Source of the DNA: Planctomycetaceae bacterium
GTDB taxonomy: Bacteria > Planctomycetota > Planctomycetia > Pirellulales > Pirellulaceae
Direction: 5' to 3'
Assembly (NCBI GenBank): GCA_007695205.1
Contig: REEF01000493.1
Span: forward strand, 1-15,334
Length of the DNA stretch: 15,334 nucleotides
The notes under the pieces are model-generated. The model ran no database searches and had not been told where the DNA came from. It worked only from the letters and a program-made list of their open reading frames with translations. Positions 7,525 through 15,163 of this stretch are shown piece by piece; position 1 is the stretch's first letter, and every line of letters begins with the position of its first letter. Made by a program: the position numbers and the translations under genes.

Positions 7525-9207
7525 CTAATGCTCCACCTGCTCCCAATAGTACTCGAAAGCGCCGGGAGCATGGAAATCGGGGCTGTTGTCCAGATCGTGG
7601 CATTCCATGCATTTCCTCTCCGCCTCGTTCAGCGGCAAGCGGACCCGCTCGCGGAACTTCTTCAGCAGCTCATCGTTGGTGGCGTGCAGCGTTTCGGCGT
7701 TGACATGGCCCGCACCGGGACCGTGACACGTCTCGCAGCCCACATGCTGCATCTGCGGAGTATCGGCCAGCGACGAGTAGCCCGAAACATAAGGGAAATG
7801 CATCTGGGGATTCCACCCGACCACATGGCAACTGATACATTCCGGATCGAAGTGACGCGGGATCTCGCTCCGCTCGCCCGGATAGACCAGCGAATCCAGC
7901 GCGTAGGAATGCGCTGTGTTTTTCCAGATATCATACTCCGGCTGGTGGCAATTCATGCACGCTTCCGAACCGACAAACGAATCGCCGCTGGGGTGCGGGA
8001 TCGGGCGGACCTCCAACCCTTCCAAACCCAGGACCTTCAATTGCTCTTGATACGAGGCCAGCAACGTCAACATCTCTCGGGAATCTTCAAACCGTGCATC
8101 CAAAGGAACGCGTTGGTAACGCAGACGCATGTCGTCGTCACCAAAGAACCCAACGACGCTGACGTGCATTCCTTTACCGCCGACCTGGACCAGGATGCTG
8201 TTGGTGTCCGGAATCGGATCCGCCTGGAAAGGCGGTTCGTCAGCGCCACCGGCCGTCACAACCACGTCGAAGTGGGGAAACGCTTGGGCCAAGCGGATCG
8301 ATTCGTCGATCGAGGTATGCGCCAGCAGGACGTACAGATCACAATCGGCTGCGGCCAACTCGGGCCATACCGATTGTAACGCCTCGTCTGCCGACTGCTT
8401 GACGATCTCGTCGCTGGTGATCCTCGCCTGCTCGACCTCGCCCAATACCGCCGTGATGCCGATCGTGCGGCCTGCTGCTTCGACGATCTGGTACCGCGGC
8501 GTCAATTCGGGGGCGAAAATCGCCGTGTTCGCACTGACAAATTCCGATCCGTTGCTGCCCTCGCCGATCGTCAAGGCCGCTAAACCACCGACCGACAGCC
8601 GCAGATCGTTAGGCCCGAATGCGATCGCCTGGTAGCCCATCTGCTTGAGTCCCTCGATGGTGACCTGGTACTTGATCTCCGCTTGAGGCCCAAAGCGACG
8701 GACCTGATTGCCCACATCGACCGGCACGATCGGCCATCCCCGATCAGCCAACTCGCGAGTCAACGTGTGCCGCCGTACCAGACCACCTTTTGCATTTGAC
8801 AAGCCCGTGCAGCCGCACGGTTCGATAAAGCCGCGCTGCTGGCCGGTCACAAACAAGACGAAATCCGGCTCGGGCCAATCGACGAACAAAGGCTCACGAT
8901 AGGCGGCATCGTCAGACGCGGCCGCAGATTCCAGAAACTCCGCCAGCATCGCATCGACATCCGCTGCCGCATCGACATCCCCGTTGGCATCCGGCGTCGC
9001 ATCCGGCGTCGCATTGGCCGTAGCGGACGCCCTCGGCTTCGTGGCATCACTCGGGTCGCCTGACGCCACGTCCCTCGCGTCGCTGACGTTCGATTGAGCC
9101 GGTCCTCCGCAAGCGGTCAGAATGCACAGCAATGTTGCAGCACAACATGCCCAGGCAGTGTTGATCACCGCTTGAATTCTGGGATTCGTCACGGTTTCGT
9201 TCCTCAT
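7525..9207 (-). CDS. Lipoprotein: UshA-like metallophosphatase fold plus tetrahaem cytochrome c
   Basis: The 560-residue product begins with a lipoprotein signal (LTAC, lipid-bearing C33), so it is anchored at a membrane outside the cytoplasm. A disordered, Ala/Asp/Pro-rich linker (about 35-100) follows. Residues about 114-370 look like the UshA/5'-nucleotidase metallophosphatase fold, with a CGC pair (C131, C133) and GGLVRRHTL. The metal-binding positions look degenerate (DVGN at 164-167 where active relatives usually have GD). Residues about 411-540 carry four CxxCH haem sites at C417-H421, C457-H461, C491-H495 and C533-H537, of the cytochrome c554-like kind. It likely passes electrons in the periplasm, but donor and acceptor are unknown. 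It lies 23 bases after the DUF1573 gene and is the last gene of the minus-strand operon. No strong ribosome site is seen upstream of ATG 9207. Confidence 0.9.
   Translation of the reverse strand: MRNETVTNPRIQAVINTAWACCAATLLCILTACGGPAQSNVSDARDVASGDPSDATKPRASATANATPDATPDANGDVDAAADVDAMLAEFLESAAASDDAAYREPLFVDWPEPDFVLFVTGQQRGFIEPCGCTGLSNAKGGLVRRHTLTRELADRGWPIVPVDVGNQVRRFGPQAEIKYQVTIEGLKQMGYQAIAFGPNDLRLSVGGLAALTIGEGSNGSEFVSANTAIFAPELTPRYQIVEAAGRTIGITAVLGEVEQARITSDEIVKQSADEALQSVWPELAAADCDLYVLLAHTSIDESIRLAQAFPHFDVVVTAGGADEPPFQADPIPDTNSILVQVGGKGMHVSVVGFFGDDDMRLRYQRVPLDARFEDSREMLTLLASYQEQLKVLGLEGLEVRPIPHPSGDSFVGSEACMNCHQPEYDIWKNTAHSYALDSLVYPGERSEIPRHFDPECISCHVVGWNPQMHFPYVSGYSSLADTPQMQHVGCETCHGPGAGHVNAETLHATNDELLKKFRERVRLPLNEAERKCMECHDLDNSPDFHAPGAFEYYWEQVEH
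8949..9012 (-). repeat. Short 12-base repeats in the linker of the cytochrome lipoprotein
   Basis: Plus-strand GCATCGACATCC occurs twice and GCATCCGGCGTC occurs twice in direct succession within this stretch. They encode the DATPDATPDANGDVDAAADVD linker region between the lipid anchor and the first domain. Length variation by slippage is likely. Confidence 0.65.
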
Positions 9208-9230
9208 TATGGAAAAAAGTAGGTCCCGAG

Positions 9231-10412
9231 CTACTTCACCGCAAACCGAACTCGCAGAGTCAGTAGCGGCGTGTCGGGATGGGTAGTTTCGATCACGATG
9301 CGACCGTAATCTTCCCGATCAAAGCCCATTCGAGCGACAGGACGAGAACCGCGAGGAACCGAAACGGTCAGCGGATGCATGTATACCAAACCCTTATTGA
9401 TCGGCACCGCTTCGCCGAGTTGCACTTCGAGTACATCAGACGGGTCCGTCTCCTTGACCTTTAGCTGCACATCCTGCCGGTAGGGTCCCTTGACCAGGAC
9501 TCGCAACGTGGTCTCAGTTCCTTTCTCGCCATCGACCTGTCCTAAAATCAGCAGATTGCTCTGCTGCCGAAAGAATCCGCCCCCGACGACCGAAAGGTCG
9601 CCAACGACCGATCCACTGATCGGCAGCTCCAACTCAGGAGCCTCTTCGATATCGGTCTTCAGATGAATTGTCTGATTTAACGTTCCCAGAGGCAACCCCG
9701 ATTTTACCGTCAAAATCCCCCGCAACGCTGCCGTCGGAGCTGGGTTCATTTCGACTTGCCCCAAATCGTGTTCCACGAATTCAAGTTCGAAGAATTCTGC
9801 GGTTTCAGGATTATCGAAACGATGCTCGAGAACCCCAAGATCGGGGTAATGAAAGCCGTACATTGTAAACGTAACCTGCGATCCCTCGTTCACCGAAACG
9901 TTGCTCAGCACCAACTGACGCGGTTCCAATCGAACCAAATCGAGGATAGTCCCTTGGGCCATCAAGGTGATGGCAGGTTGACGCGGATCATTGGTATAGA
10001 TCTCAGCCGTTTGGCGATACTCGTCACCGCCCGTCGTGAGATGCCAATTCAATGCGATTTCCGTCGACTCGCCTGGAGCGATCTTGTCGGTCTCCAACTC
10101 GCTGAACGAGCAACTGCAACTGGTTGCCCCAGTCGTTAGAGTTAATGGCTCGTCCCCAACATTGCGTACGACAAAGCTATGCTCCAACTTACTGTCTCGC
10201 TGCCCCGTTCCGAAATCGAAGACAAGTCCACCCTCCACCTCGATCCTGGGCCCTAAGCGGTCAGAATCTTCCAGAACGATCCCCACCGCCGCGGCGGTCC
10301 TATTGTCTGGCTCGAATTGACTGGGCGTCCACCGAATTTCGTTCAACGCCGTGCCGATACCACAAGCCAAGCCCGCTAACACCGTGACAACTGCAGTTAA
10401 CGCAACTTTCAT
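9231..10412 (-). CDS. Exported DUF1573-domain protein
   Basis: The 393-residue product has a signal peptide or membrane anchor (residues 1-23). It then has a DUF1573 domain (about 60-155), an immunoglobulin-like beta fold, recognisable from FDFGTG, HSFVVRNVGDEPLTL, the cysteine pair C99-x-C101 and the NDPRQP loop. The remaining part (about 160-393) looks like one or two more beta domains of the same kind (for example QLVLSNVSVNEGSQ). Proteins of this type are very common in planctomycetes, but their role is not established; binding to surface structures or partner proteins is a guess. GGGAG lies 12 bases upstream of ATG 10412, which is rather far. It lies between the ligase-like gene (30-base gap) and the cytochrome gene (23-base gap), so all three are probably one transcript. 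Confidence 0.88.
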   Translation of the reverse strand: MKVALTAVVTVLAGLACGIGTALNEIRWTPSQFEPDNRTAAAVGIVLEDSDRLGPRIEVEGGLVFDFGTGQRDSKLEHSFVVRNVGDEPLTLTTGATSCSCSFSELETDKIAPGESTEIALNWHLTTGGDEYRQTAEIYTNDPRQPAITLMAQGTILDLVRLEPRQLVLSNVSVNEGSQVTFTMYGFHYPDLGVLEHRFDNPETAEFFELEFVEHDLGQVEMNPAPTAALRGILTVKSGLPLGTLNQTIHLKTDIEEAPELELPISGSVVGDLSVVGGGFFRQQSNLLILGQVDGEKGTETTLRVLVKGPYRQDVQLKVKETDPSDVLEVQLGEAVPINKGLVYMHPLTVSVPRGSRPVARMGFDREDYGRIVIETTHPDTPLLTLRVRFAVK

Positions 10413-10442
10413 CGATCTTCATTTCTCCCAGTGGAATGCTAC

Positions 10443-12812
10443 TTAAGGGTTTAGGCTTTTACGCACATCTTGCATCCGTTGTTCAGCGTTGGCCATGGTG
10501 CCATCGAACAGATCCCCGCCGTGGATCTGCTGTTCGCCCAGCTTCCGCTCTTGATGAGGGGTTAAAGAGTTCAGCCGAAGCGCCAGTGCCGCATGCCGAT
10601 CGGCGTCGTCTTGATTCCCGGCAAGATGGTGAGTCCACGCCAGTTGGGCGTGAGCGATGTTCGAATTTGGGTACAGTTCGGTCCATCGTCGATAGGCTTG
10701 CAGGGCGATCTCTAGTAAATCAGGATCCCGAAAACGGCGGTACAGGTCCAGATGCCAATCGCCTACCTGCCGCTGAAGTGCGAAAGACCGAACGTTACGT
10801 CGTTCGGCTTGCCGGATCGCTTCATCGAATCGTGAACGCAGCTCGGATGCTTCGGGAGTCGTGGTGGACAGCAGTCGGCTATGATAAACACCGGCCAGAT
10901 GAAACCATGGTTGGCTGGCGAAGCGGTCCGCCGCGATGGCCTGTTTCAATAAAGTTTCCGCGCGTTCCAGACGCCCTTGGTGACCAGCGGCGACCGCCTG
11001 ATTGATCTTGGTCTGCGAGGTCAGCACGGGAGAATAAAGTGTCTGATGGCAGGCTGCCAGCACGACCAGCCCCAAAGCGGCCAGCGTGATCATCCCGTGG
11101 CGTCCCACATGGATCGATCGATGGCCGTGCGGCGAGTCATTGACGATCAGTGCGGCCAGCAGCCAGAAACTGGTAGCCACCCCGCCGAACCCGATCCCGC
11201 CTGCAGCACTCAGATTGACCAGCAAAACGATCATCGCGATCAATAATAGCCCATGGGGCAATCGACCGCCGATGCACCAGGGTCTCAAACCGACGATTAC
11301 CACCAGACTGATCGGCAGGCCCAACCAGAACAGGTCCAACGAGGGAGGAAAACCGACCGCCATACCGATCGGCCAGGAAGCCAAGGCACCGGTCAGTCCG
11401 CCGATCCAGATCGCCCTGCAGGTGGGCTCCGTTGAGCCATGTTCCATCTCGGTGGGCCCGGTGGACGACCCCATCGAAACAGATCGGTAGACCACCAGTG
11501 TTAGGAATGCCACGAAGATCAGCATGCCCGGTGTGCCGATGGTGGACCAAACCTCCAGCAGGAAATTGTGGGGATCGGCGATTGTCTCACTGGCCTCGGG
11601 TAACTTGTAAAACGGATAGTACTGCTGGAAATTCCCCGGACCGCAACCCAGCCAGGGATAATCGGCGATCATCGCCAAGGTCGATTGCCAATACTCCACG
11701 CGATACAACAGCGACTTGGGAGCCTCGATGACGACCAACCAATCGAAGACGCCGGCGACAGTAACCCCGAGGACCAGCAAAAGGAACAACAACAAAACGG
11801 CCGTCAGAACTCGCCAGTCCCATCGATGCGTCGCGCGAAAATGCCACCAACCCAAAGTGACCAGCCCCAGGATACTTGCCAGTGTTGCCGTTCGGCTGCG
11901 AGTCAGCAGGATGCAGAAGCCCAGCGCCAAGCAGCAGAGCAGGGACATGATCCACTGCTTCTTGCGTTCCGGACACCCCTGCCACAACTGACCAGCCACG
12001 CCCACGGTCAAGATCAGCCACGGGGTGACGAATCCGGCCAACGAATTGGTCAGCGCAAAGGTCGCCGTCGGCTGGATGCTCTCCAGCCGGTCTCGGAACA
12101 AACGTCGTTCCGGCGAATCCGCCGCGGCTTCGACGCCAGCTTCTCGTAAGACCGTCTCGGGATCTTCGTGATACCTGGCGACCAATCGAGGCATCGTGAC
12201 GAAGACTTGGTGAGCGGCCAGGGCCGACAAGCCTGTTGCCAAGGCGATCATTACCAGACACAGCGCCCGTCGCTCGACCCCGGTTACCACCAACTGCCGG
12301 GCCAGCAGATAGAGCAACCCGAAATTCACCCACTGCCACGCCGCATTGATCGTCGCCCGAACATTGCCCACGCCCGCCATCCACCAAGCGCTGACGACCA
12401 CGACGGCCAAAAGCAAAACCACCAACAGGTCGGGCCAGTCTAGCCGCAAAGACCGTTTCCTGAACAGAATGCATCCGGCCAGCGAAGCGGCGGCCAGCGT
12501 CACGGCGGCCAGCGTGAGGACAGAACCGGTCGCGATTTCTCCCAGCGATTCGCTGGGGATCAACGGCGCCGCGACCAGCAACGCGGTCAAACAGCCCAAA
12601 CCGACCCGTCGAAAACGTTCCGCCTGGTCCGCTCGCATCGAAGCCGCCGCCCCTTGATTATTTTTCCGAGCAACACCACCTCTACCAGGGGGATTAGACT
12701 GGTCCTTAGACCCCAGATCTGGCTTTTGCAGTGATCTACTATCGGCCGAAGCGGCATCTGGCCGCTTGGCCTGCTGATTAGCACCACGTTTTGAGCGACG
12801 ATTTTTTGCCAT
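10443..12812 (-). CDS. O-antigen-ligase-like polytopic membrane protein with C-terminal TPRs
   Basis: The 789-residue product has a basic, disordered N-terminus (about 1-80), then some 12-14 hydrophobic helices to about residue 590. A Wzy_C/O-antigen ligase core is visible: SRTATLASILG, then the large loop with GCGPGNF (near 389) and PHNFLLEVWSTIGTPG (near 413-428). Such proteins join or polymerise lipid-linked sugar chains on the outer face of the inner membrane. The C-terminal part (about 600-789) holds tetratricopeptide-like repeats (for example AETLLKQAIAADRFASQPWFHLA and YPNSNIAHAQLAWTHHLAG), which usually bind partner proteins. ATG 12812 is preferred over the adjacent GTG 12815; neither has a good ribosome site. 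A possible -10 box, TATACA, lies on the minus strand at 12865-12860. It leads a minus-strand operon with the DUF1573 and cytochrome genes. A bactofilin-like or other role is not suggested; WaaL and Wzy types cannot be told apart here. Confidence 0.88.
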   Translation of the reverse strand: MAKNRRSKRGANQQAKRPDAASADSRSLQKPDLGSKDQSNPPGRGGVARKNNQGAAASMRADQAERFRRVGLGCLTALLVAAPLIPSESLGEIATGSVLTLAAVTLAAASLAGCILFRKRSLRLDWPDLLVVLLLAVVVVSAWWMAGVGNVRATINAAWQWVNFGLLYLLARQLVVTGVERRALCLVMIALATGLSALAAHQVFVTMPRLVARYHEDPETVLREAGVEAAADSPERRLFRDRLESIQPTATFALTNSLAGFVTPWLILTVGVAGQLWQGCPERKKQWIMSLLCCLALGFCILLTRSRTATLASILGLVTLGWWHFRATHRWDWRVLTAVLLLFLLLVLGVTVAGVFDWLVVIEAPKSLLYRVEYWQSTLAMIADYPWLGCGPGNFQQYYPFYKLPEASETIADPHNFLLEVWSTIGTPGMLIFVAFLTLVVYRSVSMGSSTGPTEMEHGSTEPTCRAIWIGGLTGALASWPIGMAVGFPPSLDLFWLGLPISLVVIVGLRPWCIGGRLPHGLLLIAMIVLLVNLSAAGGIGFGGVATSFWLLAALIVNDSPHGHRSIHVGRHGMITLAALGLVVLAACHQTLYSPVLTSQTKINQAVAAGHQGRLERAETLLKQAIAADRFASQPWFHLAGVYHSRLLSTTTPEASELRSRFDEAIRQAERRNVRSFALQRQVGDWHLDLYRRFRDPDLLEIALQAYRRWTELYPNSNIAHAQLAWTHHLAGNQDDADRHAALALRLNSLTPHQERKLGEQQIHGGDLFDGTMANAEQRMQDVRKSLNP

Positions 12813-12948
12813 CACGAACCGAGTCTACTGCCAAGGTGTCTGGAAAAAAAGGTCGCGTTTGTATAGAAATCGCGGAAATCACCCACTGAGACTCGATTCA
12901 AATCCACCGACATCCGAAACAGACCAAAGAATCGTGCCCATGGTGCCG

Positions 12949-12976
12949 TTGACCCCACCATGGAATCGATTAAGAT
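12949..12976 (+). promoter_or_regulatory. Promoter of the tRNA-Pro gene
   Basis: TTGACC (12949-12954) and TAAGAT (12971-12976) are 16 bases apart and match the sigma-70 consensus at five and four of six positions. The start would fall near 12983, just before the mature tRNA at 12997. Confidence 0.5.
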
Positions 12977-12996
12977 AAGGCCAACATCAACCAGCA

Positions 12997-13071
12997 CGGG
13001 GCGTAGCTCAGCCTGGCTAGAGCGCTGCGTTCGGGACGCAGAGGTCGCTAGTTCAAATCTAGTCGCCCCGA
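12997..13071 (+). tRNA. tRNA-Pro (anticodon CGG)
   Basis: The 75-base gene folds as a full cloverleaf. The acceptor stem is CGGGGCG (12997-13003) with CGCCCCG (13064-13070) and discriminator A13071. The D-arm contains TAGCTCAGCCTGGCTAGAGC. The anticodon stem CTGCG/CGCAG holds the loop TTCGGGA, giving anticodon CGG for proline codon CCG. The T-arm has GTTCAAATC. The first pair C1-G72 is typical of bacterial tRNA-Pro. The 3' CCA is not encoded and must be added after transcription. It stands alone and its 3' end borders the region with the reverse transcriptase. Confidence 0.97.
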
Positions 13072-13077
13072 CTTCCT

Positions 13078-13114
13078 AAAGCCTTGTGAGTCAACGACTT
13101 ACGAGGCTTTCTTT
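13078..13114 (+). terminator. Intrinsic terminator of the tRNA-Pro gene
   Basis: A 15-base arm (13078-13092) pairs fully with 13096-13110, counting two G-T wobbles, around the 3-base loop AAC. The right arm ends in TTT and is followed by CTTT. It begins 7 bases after the tRNA. The arm also ends in AAA on the left, so it might act on minus-strand transcripts from the reverse transcriptase side. Confidence 0.75.
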
Positions 13115-13140
13115 GTGATACGATTTGCCCCGCAACTGCC

Positions 13141-13176
13141 GTGATACGGTCGGTGATACGATTGGTGATACGATTG
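13141..13176. repeat. Three tandem 12-base units
   Basis: GTGATACGGTCG (13141-13152) is followed by two copies of GTGATACGATTG (13153-13164, 13165-13176). A related single unit, GTGATACGATTT, lies at 13115-13126. Such short direct repeats could bind a protein or be a remnant of a repetitive coding tail. Confidence 0.85.
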
Positions 13177-13197
13177 TGACGGCAAAGGGTCAAGCCC

Positions 13198-13227
13198 AGG
13201 AAGCCTGAAGCTTCAGGAATCCTTCCT
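13198..13227. repeat. Palindromic hairpin downstream of the reverse transcriptase
   Basis: The perfect 14-base palindrome CCTGAAGCTTCAGG (13204-13217) is framed by AGGAAG (13198-13203) and its complement CTTCCT (13222-13227), with four unpaired bases on one side. The whole can fold as one stem. No T-run follows. Confidence 0.6.
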
Positions 13228-13351
13228 CGTTGCACTCTACTGGGGAATCTGTCGCCCTGTGTTGGTGCCATTCTTCCTGAGAGTTCCCGTGCTGTGAAAA
13301 GCCATGCGTCAGCGTCCGCAGACCCGTTCCGAAGTTCGGGATGCCGGGTAG

Positions 13352-13435
13352 GTGCCGAAAGGCCCTGGCCGTGCCGACCTGTCGAACATGGCAGGCCATG
13401 ATCCGAGGACCCCAGCGTCATTCGGCACTCGGCAC
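13352..13435 (-). ncRNA. Candidate structured RNA element just after the reverse transcriptase stop
   Basis: On the minus strand two adjacent GTGCCGA units (13435-13429, 13428-13422) are matched by two TCGGCAC units (13377-13371, 13358-13352), so two nested 7-bp stems can form. The inner region has further small hairpins such as ATGG-CCTG-CCAT. The element begins 10 bases after the stop codon. Its expression and role are inferred only. Confidence 0.4.
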
Positions 13436-13445
13436 GTTCATTGGC

Positions 13446-14873
13446 CTACTTCCGCCCGTAATCAGCCGGGATCTCGCCCCAGAGTCCCGTGTCCCACTTT
13501 CTTACAGGGTTCGCTGGCTGGTTCCGCTCCAGCCACCGCAACGCTTTGGTGAGCCGAACGTACATCTTCGTCGTCAAATTGCCCAGACTGGCGGCAGGGG
13601 ACCGCACGTGACGCTTCCGCAACCAGGTCAGTGCCGTCTGGCTGTCGCTGTAGACAGGGCACTCGATGCCCTTGATCTTCAGGTAGCGAAGGGCGTGAAC
13701 GATCGCCAGGAACTCGCCCAGATTGTTGCTTCCCGACTTGAGCGGACCAACTGAAAACGCCTCGCTGCCGTCGTGCAGCCAGACACCCCGATACTCCAGC
13801 ATCTGCTTCTTCGGATTCCACGCGGCGTCGACGCAGAGTCCAATCGCAGGCGGCTTCCATGTGTTCTTGCGGAATTTCTCCTGCACGATCTGGACAGGAC
13901 AGCCCGTCAACCTTTTCCACCGCATGTGAGCTTGCAACCAACGGAACCGAAGGGCTGATCGACACGGAATCTCGTCGAATCCGTACTCGGCGGCCAGCTT
14001 TTCGATGCGGGCACACTCGCGACTGCGGTTCACGTGCTCGTAGACTGGCCCGAGTTGATCGATCCAACCGTTGACCGTGTCGATCGCTCGGAGCGGTGAG
14101 TCGGGCTTTTCATGTGCCATTTCGAAGTGGTTCCGCAGACGTCGCCAGGACCGTTTCGCGATTTTCGCTTCCAGACTGTCTTTGCCGAGCCAGACGCGAT
14201 AACCCAGCCAGTCGGCCGACTTGCCCTGCGACAGGTCCACGATCGATTTCCCCGCCCCGTGCTTCAGCGTTAGGCCGGCCATCTGTAGCAGGCTGTTCAG
14301 CTTGCCCCAAGCCGCTTGCGCCTCTTCCGGCGAGCGGCAGAGCAACAGCAGATCGTCCGCGACTCGGACGATGGGCACTTCGGCCAAGCCTTTATTTTTC
14401 CACTGACGTTCCAAGTGATCGCAAAAGTACAGGTTCAGCAAGAGCGGGCTCAGCGGTCCGCCCTGCGGTATCCCGCGTTTGGGGTCGTCGTTGCGCACGA
14501 TCCGCTCGATCAGCGCGACCAATTCCGGCGACGGGACGTACTTGGCGACCGCGTCCATCAGCGGGCCGCACGGGACATTGTCAAAAGCGTTCCGCACATC
14601 TTCGGTGATCCAGACGTGACGCTCGCCGTCCGCGGCCAAACGCCGGGCCAGCGCCAAGGCATGCACGCGATCGCGGCCTGGGCGGAAACCTAAGATGTTC
14701 TCACCGAACAGCGGGTCCAGCAGCGGCTGCAAAATGTCGACGAGCACTCGCCGCACAACGCGATCTTCGATGTTCAGCAACGTCAGCGTCCGTGTGCCGC
14801 GACTGGGGTCGTTGCGGTCCTTGGGGATCTCGGTTTTGCGAACCGGACCTGGGGCATACTTGCCACTTCGCAT
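13446..14873 (-). CDS. Group II-like reverse transcriptase fused to RNase H
   Basis: From ATG 14873 the product has 475 residues. Residues 1-330 are a group II-intron-like reverse transcriptase: PVRKTEIPK and LNIEDRVVRR at the start, motif A with D92 (EDVRNAFDNV), QGGPLSP (137-143), the active site VADD (171-174) and a thumb-like region with DWLGYRV and VNGWIDQLGPVY. Residues 343-475 are a type I RNase H with a full catalytic set: D349, E387, D410 and D471 (GEIPADYGRK). There is no maturase X or HNH part. The site has Val where these enzymes nearly always have Tyr. Similarity extends upstream in frame (FPAVKVSRDWNLLSAISKL just before M1), and the frame is open to 14996, yet it holds no ATG, GTG or TTG there; a CTG lies at 14960. 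So the start is uncertain, or the 5' end is damaged. The next gene on the strand encodes a small membrane protein. Confidence 0.88.
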   Translation of the reverse strand: MRSGKYAPGPVRKTEIPKDRNDPSRGTRTLTLLNIEDRVVRRVLVDILQPLLDPLFGENILGFRPGRDRVHALALARRLAADGERHVWITEDVRNAFDNVPCGPLMDAVAKYVPSPELVALIERIVRNDDPKRGIPQGGPLSPLLLNLYFCDHLERQWKNKGLAEVPIVRVADDLLLLCRSPEEAQAAWGKLNSLLQMAGLTLKHGAGKSIVDLSQGKSADWLGYRVWLGKDSLEAKIAKRSWRRLRNHFEMAHEKPDSPLRAIDTVNGWIDQLGPVYEHVNRSRECARIEKLAAEYGFDEIPCRSALRFRWLQAHMRWKRLTGCPVQIVQEKFRKNTWKPPAIGLCVDAAWNPKKQMLEYRGVWLHDGSEAFSVGPLKSGSNNLGEFLAIVHALRYLKIKGIECPVYSDSQTALTWLRKRHVRSPAASLGNLTTKMYVRLTKALRWLERNQPANPVRKWDTGLWGEIPADYGRK

Positions 14874-14996
14874 CAGCTTGCTGATCGCCGAAAGCAGGTT
14901 CCAATCCCTTGAAACCTTGACGGCTGGAAATAGCTGGGCAAAAGCCCCGACTTGTGTCAGCGCAGCGTGGGCCGAACGTGCCGCAGGACAAACCGT

Positions 14997-15163
14997 TCAC
15001 CTGCACCTGCGATCGCCTGATGGCTAAAGAAAAAAAGAATCATCGTCCCGAAAACACGGCAGTGGCTCGCCCCGGTCCCCGCCCCGCCCAACACACTGAG
15101 CGTGCGTGGGCGGAGCGGCCGGAACTAGTCGCCGATCTTCGGCGTTCGGATCGGCGCGAACTT
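14997..15163. other. GC-rich spacer upstream of the reverse transcriptase
   Basis: This stretch separates the small membrane protein from the reverse transcriptase on the minus strand. CGCCCA (15085-15090) pairs with TGGGCG (15107-15112), with an inner CAC/GTG pairing, and GCCGA-TCT-TCGGC forms a second small hairpin near 15131-15143. An A-rich run on the plus strand (15026-15037) gives a T-run on the minus strand, but without a good stem just before it. No promoter could be recognised. It may hold a leader or structured RNA for the reverse transcriptase. Confidence 0.35.

Larger units (their letters stand above)
13072..13445. other. Non-coding, hairpin-rich stretch between tRNA-Pro and the reverse transcriptase gene
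   Basis: I see no convincing gene in these 374 bases. They hold the tRNA terminator, a 12-base tandem repeat, a palindromic hairpin (13198-13227) and a nested inverted-repeat structure (13352-13435) that directly follows the minus-strand stop codon at 13446. A 37-codon minus-strand reading frame (13212-13099) ends SCGANRITKKAS and contains SYH repeats; it could be the decayed tail of an integrase or other gene, but it is preceded by a TGA and has no start codon. Confidence 0.5.

Noticed and set aside
7528..8379. Plus-strand open frame of 283 codons opposite the cytochrome gene
   Set aside because: The minus strand carries a lipobox and four CxxCH sites, so this frame is a shadow.
13141..13176. 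CRISPR array
   Set aside because: The units are only 12 bases and directly joined, without spacers.
13059..13421. Minus-strand frame of 120 codons between the reverse transcriptase and the tRNA
   Set aside because: It runs into the tRNA gene itself and shows no recognisable domain, so I do not call it a gene.
13446..14873. Diversity-generating retroelement
   Set aside because: The motif is QGGPLSP as in ordinary enzymes, and no template/variable repeat pair or target gene is visible.
13072..15163. A complete group II intron around the reverse transcriptase
   Set aside because: I could not find a convincing domain V stem or a typical intron start, and the protein lacks the maturase X part. 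A covariance search would settle it.
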